Positions 34,000 to 43,710 of a stretch of 64,000 bases of DNA are shown in pieces. The stretch is taken from the NCBI RefSeq assembly GCF_019320115.1, contig NC_089581.1, positions 96,319,316-96,383,315 of the forward strand, in the 5' to 3' direction. Origin of the DNA: Miscanthus floridulus (Eukaryota > Streptophyta > Magnoliopsida > Poales > Poaceae). A program made the position numbers and the translations under genes. Within the stretch, counting starts at the first letter, position 1, and each line of letters opens with the position of its first letter. The notes beneath the pieces were generated by a model. The model was given only the letters and a program-made list of their open reading frames with translations, was not told the DNA's origin and made no database searches.

Positions 34000-34670
34000 T
34001 AATCTAACAGCAGATAAGAACAAAAGCTCCTAGCAGCGGTTGAAAACAGAGGCCTCATTACCATTTTGCACTGTAGACATGTAATTAATTAATTGAACGT
34101 AACATTGGGCCAAATGTAATACCTAAAACATTTGTTAAAAGAACCAAATCAAACGTTTACAAATTGTAATGATGCAGTAAAATACTAAACAATCCAAATA
34201 TTATTTTTTTTAAAAATATGTAAATGTTCATTTTGTAGAAAAAATCAACAATAACCTAAGCTGTAGATCTGTTTCGGCATAAGGCCTAGACTCGTTGATC
34301 ATGTGCTTATTGGTGCTAGAACTGTACAAGCTAGTAGTCATCAAAGAAGATCCTAGGATTTCAATCAAGAAACAAAAAGGAAAAACTAATCAAGAATTTG
34401 ATCATAAGGAAATAACTTTTTTTCTGAGGATAAGAGCAAAACAATTCAACAGAAAAATTAAATCCATGAAGAACAAATACCAAATCTGAAGACATAGACC
34501 TGAATTCCTAGGTAAAAAAAATTAGAGGGAGAGAGGAGCCACGGAGAGAGAGATGGAGAGAGATGAGAGAGAGGAGCGGCGGCGGGGAGAGAGACGAGAG
34601 AGAGGAGAGCGGCGTCCAGGAGAGAAAGAGGAGAGTGGCGGCGGGGAGAGAGAAGGGTAGACCAGAAGTG
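34000..34670. other. MULE interior right of the copia, no gene seen
   Basis: AT-rich up to 34510, then GA-rich low complexity (34527-34660, GAGAGAG with GGCGGCGGGG blocks). Minus ORFs through the GA tract are compositional. Confidence 0.5.
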
Positions 34671-34795
34671 TGGTGACCAAATTACCCTTATATGCTGGGA
34701 GAGAAAACTGCCGACTGGTACGCATCTCAAAGCAGTCCAAAGCAACGTATGGTCCAGATAACCCTGGTGTCTGCAGGGGCATGTGAAATTTTTGG
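34671..34795 (-). repeat. Right terminal inverted repeat of the MULE
   Basis: Starts TGGTGACCAAATTACCCTTAT and ends GTGAAATTTTTGG. Inverted relative to 25878-26010 with substantial divergence. Confidence 0.58.
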
Positions 34796-35234
34796 GTTGG
34801 CTGTGATGAGCGACCCTCCAAGGCCAGAGCTACTGCTAGATCTTCAGCTACTACTGCTAACTGAGGGTGTTCTTCAGGGTTTGTGCTTCCAAATGCAAGA
34901 GCCTTGAAGAGGTAGCTATACTCCTCGTGGGACAAGCAATTCAGATGTGGTCCCAAACCGCCATAGTTCTGCAATTCTGCTTATGATTATGATCTTGCTT
35001 CCTCTCCCCATCTGCTTATTTACTGATGAATAAAAATTCAACCAGCCCTCCTTATCCACATCTGATGTAAACTCGACGACGACCAAGGACCTCCCTGCTC
35101 CTATACTACCTGGTGCTCCATAATTCTCCAGATGTTCTCACCACTCATGTTGAAAATTGACGATAATTTCGACCTGACCTTCTCATTATTGCACACATGC
35201 GCAACTAGGGTTTTCTTACCCAGTTTACTGCCTC
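34796..35234 (-). pseudogene. NB-ARC gene, central NB-ARC segment (piece 2 of 3)
   Basis: Minus from 35234: GSKLGKKTLVAHVCNNEKV completes a degenerate P-loop that begins in piece 1, then NMSGENIWR. A shift to another frame gives RSLVVVEFTSDVDKEG (kinase-2-like), NFYSSVNKQM and GRGSKIIIISRI (RNBS-B-like). Back in the first frame are LNCLSHEEYSYLFKALAFGS and EEHPQLAVVAEDLAV, and a last shift gives LGGSLITAN at the MULE edge. At least three frame changes show that this copy is dead. The intact domain binds ATP/ADP and acts as the switch of plant immune receptors; the usual Walker A Thr/Ser is Lys here (GKKT). Pieces 1 and 3 join seamlessly at both ends once the insertions are removed. Confidence 0.82.
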
Positions 35235-35560
35235 CACTACTAGAGAACAGACTTTAGAACGATGTTCCAATTTGACATTAGCCTCGGTATTTTTTGCCCC
35301 CGGGACTAAAGGACCCTTTAGTCCCGGTTGGTAATACCAACCGGGACTAAAGGTCCCTGCCCAACGGTCGTCCGCGGGGCAGGGTCTTTAGTCCCGGCTG
35401 GTATTACCAACTGGGACCAAAGGTAAACCTTTAGTCCCGGTTGGTAATACCAGCCGGGACTAAAGCTTTTAGTCCTAGTTTGGGTGATGCCCCGGGAATA
35501 AAGATTAATCTTTAGTCCCGGTTTGGACCCCTAACCGGGACTAATAATCCCGGCCTATAA
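35235..35560 (+). repeat. Left TIR, subterminal repeats and TATA-like site of the CACTA
   Basis: Inverted pairs such as CCCGGTTGGTAATACCAACCGGG around 35322-35348, repeated with spacers to about 35552. These are the presumed binding sites for the element's regulatory protein and can fold into hairpins in RNA. CCTATAATTC (35554-35563) is a TATA-like site after the array. Confidence 0.88.
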
Positions 35561-35789
35561 TTCAGCTCATTTCTTCCTCCCCGAGCCCGAGCCATTCCAT
35601 TCAAACTCACTGCCTCTGTTTTTCAGCTTGCTGTTGTTCTTGCTCTCTCTCCCTCCATTGGTGTTGCTCTTCGATTTTAGAGGTAACAAACTTAATCCTC
35701 TTATGTTTTATTAGTAGCTTATCTCATTTTGCGATGTAGATGCATGTGTAACTTTATATGTTGGACTTTATTATGATTTTATATGTAAA

Positions 35790-36540
35790 CTTAGAAAATT
35801 GTAGAAAATCCGTACTAGTTGAACTTGCGGACCGTGTTCAGCTCGGCGAGCATGTTCTCTGCTGAGTGGTAACGGACGTCAAGGAGGAGCTTTGATTCTA
35901 CGAGGGAGAGCGGCAACGGTCGTGGAAGACCGTGTTCCCTTTCTCGTAGAATCGGAGCTCTTTCTTGGTCAAGTACGGTGCCGTCCGGTGGAGAAATGCT
36001 CACCGAGTTGATCACGTAAGCAAGGTCAACTAGTACGGATGATTATTTATTGAAACATGTTTTTGAGCTATAATTTGATGGATATTTGATAACTTCAGAC
36101 CTACAAATGTCATCTACAAATGTTACTATCCTCGGCAACCTAAACGTCCGCGAGCTCGCCGATATCGAGCAGGTCACTTAGAATTATTTTTTCCATGAAA
36201 TGAACTACTTAAAAATCATGCCTTTTTTTAGAATTAAATTTTCCATGAAATGAAAAACTTAGTAAATAGTTAGAAAATTATAGAAAATCCGTACTAGTTG
36301 AACTTGCGGACCATGTTCAGCTCGGCCAACATGTTCTCTGCCGAGCGGTAACGGACGTCAAGGAGGAACTTTGATGCTACGAGGGAGAGCGGCAACGGTC
36401 GTGGAAGACCGTGTTCCCTTTCTCGTAGAATCGGAGCTCTTCCTTGGCCAAGTACGGTGCCGTCTGGTGGAGAAATGCTGGCCGAGATGATCACGTAAGC
36501 AAGGTCAACTAGTACGGATGGTTATTTATTGAAACATGTG
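35790..36540. repeat. Direct duplication, about 265 bp units at 479 bp spacing, each with a minus ORF
   Basis: 35790-36055 and 36270-36540 are about 95% alike, both from AGAAAAT..CCGTACTAGTTG to TTATTTATTGAAACATG. Each holds a 66-codon minus ORF (35815-36015, 36294-36494) sharing SISPPDGTVL, HGLPRPLPLSLV and SAENMLAELN and differing at about ten residues. No stop or indel has entered either copy. Function is unknown. It may be a coding remnant or chance openness in GC-moderate DNA. Confidence 0.7.
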
Positions 36541-36624
36541 AAATCCATACTAGTTTTGTTTAAATATATCATTTTAGAAAATATGAAATTTATACTAGTT
36601 TACAAAAATAAGTATAGAAAGTAG

Positions 36625-37145
36625 ATGACAACTGGTACCGGATCATCGGCCTCTCGTTCGGTTGCGAAACGACTGAGGCCAGAACTCTCTCTCATTATCT
36701 GCGGCAAGTGTAAGCAGAAGATTGTGATGGAGTACTGAGTCAAGAGACAGGGACCCAACAAGGGTCGTGTTTTCTACAAGTGCCCGGATCGCGATGTGAG
36801 TTTCTTACGCATTTTATCTTTATGGCTAATTGACCTGCTTTTCTTGAATATTTTTGACTAAATATTTTTTGGCTTTAATTACAGTGGGAGGGCAATGGAT
36901 GCGATGGTTGGTACTGGGAGGAAGATTATGCTACATACGTGTAGAATTTGGGTGCGCTTGAGGTAGCGGCTGCTGCTGATGAGGCAGTGAGCCAGCAGGA
37001 GAAGCTTATTGATATTCAACAGAAGAATGATTTGTCTGTTTTAGTTGCGTACGATCACGAAATAATTATGTTACTGAAGTGCATTGTAGTTTTAGTTTGT
37101 TTAGTGATAGTTGGGATTGCTTACGTTGTAGCCAGACTTAGTTAA
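36625..37145 (+). pseudogene. GRF-type zinc-finger protein with C-terminal membrane segment (CACTA accessory gene)
   Basis: Exon 1, 36625-36795 (57 codons): Ser/Arg-rich start, then IICGKCKQKIVMEY, TGA, VKRQGPNKGRVFYKCPDRD and a GTGAGT donor. Intron 36796-36884 ends TTAATTACAG. Exon 2, 36885-37145: WEGNGCDGWYWEEDYATYV, TAG, then EVAAAADEAVSQQEKLIDIQ and a hydrophobic tail (LLKCIVVLVCLVIVGIAYVV). Four Cys in the pattern CxxC...C...C with GPNKGRxFYxC and a WxWExDY-like end match the GRF zinc finger, here followed by a short coil and one membrane segment. GRF fingers in other proteins bind single-stranded nucleic acid. The role of this small anchored form is unknown. It precedes the transposase by 90 bp. 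Both internal stops are single C-to-T or G-to-A steps from a coding codon. Confidence 0.72.
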
Positions 37146-37234
37146 TTAATCAACCGTGTGTGTGTCATTTATGTTGTGTAATAAAATACTAAATTATGTT
37201 CAAGGTTTTCATAATTTGTCGTGTAATACAGATT

Positions 37235-40200
37235 ATGTCACGCCATTGGATGTACAATGTCGATCGCCGCTCCCAAGACTTTATTGAGGGCTTGCACTAT
37301 TTCTTAGGTGTGGCTGAGGCAAATAAGCGGGATGGTTTCATGTGCTGTCCATGTGCCCTATGTAAGAATTTAAAGGAATATTCAAGCTCAATGAGTCTTC
37401 ATTCACATTTGCTTAAGTCAGGTTTCATGTCAAACTATATATGTTGGACTAAGCATGGAGAAAGTGGGGTCATGATGGAAGAAGGTGAAGGAGAAGATTT
37501 AGACATTGATGACATTATTGCTCAGTATGGTGCCTTTGATGATACTACAATGGGGGGAGATGAAGAAGAGGTAGCGGTAGAAGATGATCTCGGTGATGCT
37601 CTTGGCGATGCCATTCGTGATGCACAACAAGAATGGGAAAGTAAAAAAGAGAAAGTTAAGTTCGAGCGTATGCTTGAGGATCATAGGAAGTTGCTATACC
37701 CGACGGCCGAAGAGGGGCAAAAAAAGTTGGGTACAACACTGGAATTGCTACAGTGGAAGGCAAAGAATGGTATATCCAACAAGGCATTTGGGAATTTATT
37801 GAACCTCATAAAGAAGATGCTTCCGAAGCCAAATGAATTGCCCACCACTACGTACGAAGCAAAAAAGGTTGTCTGCTAATTGGGATTAAAAATCCAGAAG
37901 ATACATGCATGTCCTAATGACTGCATCCTCTACCATGGCAATGAATACAAGAATTTGGATGAATGCCCGGTATGTAAAGCATCGCGGTATAAGATCAGGC
38001 GCGATGATCCTAGTGACGTCGAGGGTGAACAACGTCCTAGAAAGAAAATCCCTACCAAGGTTATGTGGTATGCTCCTATAATACCACGCTTAAAACGTTT
38101 GTTCAGAAATAAAGACCATGCAAAGTTGTTGCGGTGGTATAAAGAAGACCGTAAGGTAGACAATATGCTGAGACACCCAGCTGATGGGTCCTAGTGAAGA
38201 GCGATAGACAGAGAATTTCTAGAGTTTGCAAATGAGGCTATAAACTTAAGGTTCGCCTTAAGTACAAATGGTATGAATCCTTTTGGAGAGCAGAGCACTA
38301 GTCATAACACTTGGCCAGTTACTCTATGTATCTACAACCTTCCTCCATGGTTATGCATGAAGCGGAAGTTCATTATGATGCCGATCCTCATCCAAGGTCT
38401 GAGACAACCTGGCAACGATATTGATGTCTATCTAAAGCCATTAGTTGAAGAACTTCTAGTTTTATGGAACAAACTAGGTGTACGTGTCTGGGATGAGTAC
38501 AAACAAGAACACTTTGACCTACGAGCAATATTGTTCATAACAATCAATGATTAGCCTACTTTAAGTAATCTTTCAGGTCAGACAAACAAAGGATATAATG
38601 CATGCACACATTGTTTTGATGACCTTGACAGTATATATTTGAAAAGATGTCGAAAGGTCGTGTACCTTGGCCATCGTTGATTCCTTCCGTTGAATCACCA
38701 AGTAAGAAAGAAAGAGAAGCATTTTAAAGGTAAGCCAGACCATCGGAAGAAGCCTCATAACCGAACCGAGGAAGATGTACTCGCAATGGTCAAGGATGTG
38801 AAAGTAGTATTTGGAAAGGGACAAGGCAGTGAATCTGTTCCCAAAGATGCTAAGGGACATGCACCCATGTGGAAGAAGAAGTCCATCTTTTAGGAGCTAC
38901 CCTATTGGCAAGTCCTAGAGGTCCGCAACGCAATCGACGTGATGCACCTGACAAAGAATCTTTGTGTGAACCTGTTAGGATTCATGGGTGTGTACGGGAA
39001 GCCAAAGGATTCACTTGAAGCACGCCAGGACTTGTAGGGCATGAAAGAACGAGACAACCTTCATCTAGAGAAGACAGATAATGGACGTCATTACTTAAGT
39101 CCTGCTAGCTACACGCTTAGCAAAGAAGAGAGGGACAGCATGTTCAAATGTCTAAGCAGCATCAAGGTCCCATCGGGATTCTCCTCTAATATAAAGGGTA
39201 TAATAAATGTGCCAGATAAGAAATTCCTAAACTTAAAGTCCCATGACTGCCACGTGCTTATGACGCAATTGCTTCCAGTTGCTTTAAGAGGAATTCTACC
39301 TCCACATGTACGTTTAGCCACCGTGAAGCTATGTGCATTTCTCAATGCAATTTCTTAGAAGGCAATCAATCTAGTGGAACTAGCTACTCTACAGAATGAT
39401 GTGGTTCAATGTCTTGTCAGCTTTGAGTTGGTGTTCCCTCCATCCTTCTTTAATATCATGACACACATCCTAGTTCATTTGGTGAAGGATATTAGTATTC
39501 TTGGACCTGTGTTCTTACATAGCATGTTCCCCTTCAAGAGGTTTATGGGAGTCTTGAAGAAATATGTGAAAGTCCATTCTAAGCCTGAAGGAAGCATCAC
39601 CCAGGGCTATGGAACAAAGGAGGTCATTAAGTTCTGTGTTGACTTTATTCCTAACCTTGCCCCGATTGGTGTTCCCGAATCACGACACGAGGGGCGACTT
39701 AGTGGTAAAGGAACTTTAAGGAAGAAAACATATATCGGCATCGAAGACGATTATTTCAATAAAGCACACTACACAGTTCTTCAGAACTCATCATTGGTGC
39801 ATCCGTACATCGAGATACATAAGGAGTTCTTACGATCCAAATTTCCAGGGAAGACTGAAGCTTGGATTAGGCATCAGCACACGGAAAGTTTCAGTGGTTG
39901 GTTGCGAAAAGAATGTCAAGGCGATGACAATATTGATGAGCAACTGTATTTGTTGGCTAGGCAGCCATCGTGGCATATCCTCACGTACCAAGGGTATGAG
40001 ATAAATGGAAATACATTTTACACAGTTGCCCAAGATAAAAGGAGCACCAATCAAAATAGTGGTGTTCGCATAGATGGAACAGATCCAAATGGGAATATAC
40101 AAATATATTATGGCCGCATAGAAGAGATATGGGAACTAGACTACGCACCTAATTTTAAAGTCCCTTTGTTCCGGTGCCAATAGGTGAAGCTGACCGGAGG

Positions 40201-40594
40201 AGGGGTAACAGTCGACAAAGAGTATGGAATGACAACAGTGGACCTCAACAATATTGGGTACAAAGAGGAACCATTCGTCCTTGCTGCCGATGTGAGTCAG
40301 GTGTTCTATGTGACAGACATGTCTACAAAATCAAAGAGAGGAAAAAACGAAGACATCAACTCAATGATCAATGAGCCAAAGCGCCACATAATTCTTTCTG
40401 GGAAAATAAATATAGTGGGAATTGAAGACAAGTCAGACATGTCAGAAGATTACGAAAGAAATGTCTGAATTCCACCCTTCATAGTGAAGAAAGATCCAAG
40501 CATCATGTTAAATGATGAAGACACTCCATGGTTACGATAAGATCATAACCAAGGGTCATACGTCAAGAAGAAATTCACTGTTGTGCCCGCATGA
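37235..40594 (+). pseudogene. CACTA TNPD-type transposase (Transposase_21 family)
   Basis: Start at 37235 (MSRHWMYNVDRRSQDFIEGL), because that is the conserved beginning of the family; an upstream ATG at 37196 is out of character. Order: Transpos_assoc domain with CPCALC (37235-37470), acidic linker, then Transposase_21 with HACPNDCILY, DECPVCKASRY, ADGS..RAIDREF, TWPVTLCIYNLPPWLCMKRK, GYNACTHCF and NAIDVMHLTKNLCVNLLG (to about 39000). A DUF4218-type part follows with LKSHDCHVLMTQLLPVALRG, HSMFPFKRFMGVLKKYV and PEGSITQGY, and last a DUF4216-type part with YYGRIEEIWELDY and VKLTGGGV. The whole 3360 nt stays in one frame without intron or indel, yet has 11 premature stops. The protein would act in the nucleus on the TIRs and subterminal repeats. 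Confidence 0.92.
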
Positions 40595-42534
40595 TACAAC
40601 GATGCATGTTTAATATATTATGTTTTAGAGGCGGATATTATGTAATATGTTATGACTTCACAATTGTAGATCTTGCTGAGATGATCAAACTTGGTATTCA
40701 AAGTTTTTTCATCTGAGGTCATTTAGTGTCTCATTTGAGCAAGTTTGACCAAGTTAAATTTGGTCAAATAAAAAAACAACACTTTGACTCTAGTATTATG
40801 AACTCTAAATGACTTCAAACTGAAAAGTTTTGAATACCAAGTTTGTTAAACTCAAAAAGATCTACAATTGTTGTTTTGGTCAACTTTCCATTTGAGAAAG
40901 TTTGGATGGTTCAAATTTGTGATTTTTAAATTTCAACGCCTACAAACTAGTTTTCGGGACCCTAGATTGTCTCAAATTGAAAAGTTTTGAATACCGAGTT
41001 TGTTAAGCTCATCAATATATACAATCCTTATATAGGCCATTTTTTCATTTGAGAAAGCTTGAATAAAATGTAGTTCAAATTTCACAAGTGTGTGACATAG
41101 TTTTAGAAAGTATATATGAGATTCAAGAAGTTGTGACTAGTGTTTGATAAAAATTTCTCAAATGGGAAAATAAGATATGTAACAATTGTAGATCTTGCTG
41201 AGATGATCAAACTTGGTATTTAAAGTTTTTTCATCTGAGGTCATTTAGTGTCTCATTTGAGCAAGTTTGACCAAGTCAAATTTAGTCAAATAAAAAAACA
41301 ACACTTTGACTCTAGTATTATGAACTCTAAATGACTTCAAATTGAAAAGATTTGAATACCAAGTTTGTTAAACTAAAAAAGATCTACAATTGTTGTTTTG
41401 GTCAACTTTTCATTTGAGAAAGTTTGGACGGTTCAAATTTGTGATTTTTAAATTTCGACACCTACAAACTAGTTTTCAGGACCCTAGATTGTCTCAAATT
41501 GAAAAGTTTTGAATACCGAGTTTGTTAAGCTCATCAATATATACAATCCTTATATAGGCCATTTTTCATTTGAGAAAGCTTGAACAAAATATAGTTCAAA
41601 TTTCACAAGTGTGTGACATAGTTTTAGAAAGTATATATGAGATTCAAGAAGTTGTGACTAGTGTTTGATAAAAATTTCTCAAATGGGAAAATGAGCTATG
41701 TAACAATTGTAGATCTTGCTGAGATGATCAAACTTGGTATTCAGAGTTTTTTCATCTGAGGTCATTTAGTGTCTTATTTGAGCAAGTTTGACCAAGTTAA
41801 ATTTGGTCAAATAAAAAAACAACACTTTGACTCTAGTATTATGAACTCTAAATGACTTCAAATTGAAAAGTTTTGAATACCAAGTTTGTTAAAATAAAAA
41901 AGATCTACAATTTTTGTTTTGGTCAACTTTCCATTTGAGAAAGTTTGGACGGTTCAAATTTGTGATTTTTAAATTTCGACGCCTACAAACTAGTTTTCGA
42001 AACCCTAGATTGTCTCAAATTGAAAAGTTTTGAATACCGAGTTTGTTAAGCTCATCAATATATACAATCCTTATATAGGCCATTTTTCATTTGAAAAAGT
42101 TGTAGAACAAAAAATACTATATTTTCTCTATTTTTATAGGTTCAACAAAAAATTCCTGTTAATTTTGGTCAAAAACCGAGAAAAAATTAAAACATTGACG
42201 TTATAATAATGTGATCATAAATTTTCTATCGAATAATATTAGTTTTATTAATTTTAAGTTACAAATATATTTTTGCATTAACAAAATACTTAGTATTAGT
42301 AACATTTATATTCTATATTCATAAAAGAAATTAAAAACTTTAGGTTACAAAATTTTCCTATTTACAATAAATAATTAGTTAATCAATAGTATTTTTCAAA
42401 ATAAATATTGCAAAGTATTGAAGTTGCTATGGAATTAATTGATTAACCTAGTATTAAACAAAATCAAAATCCCAGGCCTTTTCAATTACGCTGGCGGGTT
42501 GGCAAAATTTTTAGGGCTTCAGTCCCGGCCCAGA
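40595..42534. other. CACTA intergenic region holding a 521 bp tandem repeat
   Basis: No coding frame. After the tandem block the stretch 42120-42534 is AT-rich and featureless. Confidence 0.7.
40661..42085. repeat. Tandem repeat, about 2.7 copies of a 521-522 bp unit
   Basis: Units start CAATTGTAGATCTTGCTGAG at 40661, 41183 and 41704. Each contains blocks such as TGAATACCAAGTTTGTTAA and CATTTGAGAAAGTTTGGA. The last unit is cut near ATATAGGCCATTTTTCATTTG. Copies differ by few substitutions. Confidence 0.92.
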
Positions 42535-42745
42535 CCAAGAACCGGGACTAAAGGGTGGGCGGCAATTTCGGTGCCCGTCAAAAAATACCTTTAGTCCCGG
42601 CTGGTAACACCAGCCGGGACTAAAGGACATTTAGTCCCGGCTGGTAATACCAACCGGGACTAAAGGTCCAACCCTTTAGTCCCGGTTGGTCTTACCAGCC
42701 GGGACTAAATGTCCTTTAGTCCTGGCTGGTGTTACCAGCCAGGAC
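42535..42745 (+). repeat. Internal CACTA subterminal-repeat array
   Basis: Repeated GCCCGG/CCCGG(C/T)TGGT...ACCAGCCGGGACTAAA units identical in kind to the element ends, but located 7.3 kb inside. No CACTA terminus accompanies it. Confidence 0.9.
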
Positions 42746-42759
42746 TAAAGGGTCGCGGG

Positions 42760-42769
42760 CTATATATAT
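42760..42769 (+). promoter_or_regulatory. TATA box of the CACTA TNP1-like gene
   Basis: CTATATATAT lies 15 bp after the internal subterminal array. A GC-rich leader (42780-43020) follows, as in a transcribed 5' UTR. A long AT-rich stretch (43030-43700), partly TTAGATTAAAATGTAT repeats and (TA)/(GA) microsatellites, precedes the first coding exon and may be a leader intron. Confidence 0.55.
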
Positions 42770-43710
42770 TGAACGTCTGTTCTGTTCATCTTCGATCTCG
42801 CCTCCGTCGCTCAGCCTCGCCTGGCCGCGCCATCCGCCGTCGTCGAGCTCGTCTCTGCCGCGCCGCTGTCGTCGTCTACCCCCGCCCGGCCGCGCCATTC
42901 TCCAGGCCCGCATCACCGCATCCCGTCTCCGCCGCTGCACCTGACCCCACCCTCCGTCGCCGACGCTTTCTGTGCGCCCACGCCGTACGGCCTCCGTCGA
43001 ACTCGATCTTGATCTGCTGCTCTCGATCGGCCATGTTTTTTAGATTTTTTTTACAAAGTCTCAGCTGTATGTTAGATTAAAATGTATGTTAGATTAAAAT
43101 GTATTAAATTTTAATTAGTAGTTTATTGTTAGTTTTTTAGTTATTTTTAGATAGTTTTTTATATATTAGATTTAAATGTATTAAAATTTAATTAGTATTT
43201 TATTTAGATAGTTTTTTAGATAGTTTTTTATTATAGTTTTTGATATATGTTAGATTAAAATGTATTATCTATTACTAGTTTATCTAATTTCATGCTAGAT
43301 TTATTTAATTGGATTTAGTAATTATATATTCTATCTCTCTATATATATTATATCTAGAGAGAGATTCTATATGTATACATATGTACTTAATTATTTCTAT
43401 ATGTATATATACATATACTTATTTTTATGTGTTGAGAGAGAGAGAAAATTGTATCTAGAGAGACATTCTATGTACATGTATCACATGCATATCTAGAGAT
43501 ATAGACATATACACTTATTTCTATGTGTTGAGAGAGAGAGAAAATATATTGTATCATTCTATGTGTATATATACATGTACTTATTTCCATGTTGATGAAA
43601 TATTATGTGTTATTATATTTAATTGGATTTAGTAATTCTATATGTGTTATCACATGTACTTATGTTATGTACCATAGTAATTCTATCTATGTGTTATCTT
43701 AAAGATACAA

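Larger units (their letters stand above)
25878..34795. mobile_element. Mutator-like (Pack-MULE-type) insertion, 8.9 kb, in the NB-ARC gene
   Basis: This block separates NB-ARC piece 3 (ends 25877) from piece 2 (starts 34796); the host codons on either side are adjacent. The outer 120-135 bp are degenerate inverted repeats. The left end (CGAAAATACAGACCCACATG ... GGGGTATTTTGGTCCACCA) pairs with the reverse complement of the right end (CCAAAAATTTCACATGCCCC ... AGGGTAATTTGGTCACCA), and both share an ACACC-GGG-TTATC block. Long, AT-starting TIRs are Mutator-like, but I find no 9 bp target duplication. Just inside the left TIR are spliced exons of an unrelated gene, the usual Pack-MULE layout. No MURA transposase is visible. 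A LINE (26691-28429) and a copia (29196-33994) were later inserted in it. Confidence 0.6.

Noticed and set aside
34458..34745. Minus ORF rich in Ser, Leu and Pro beside the NB-ARC piece
   Set aside because: It arises from the GA microsatellite and the MULE terminal repeat, not from the NB-ARC frame.
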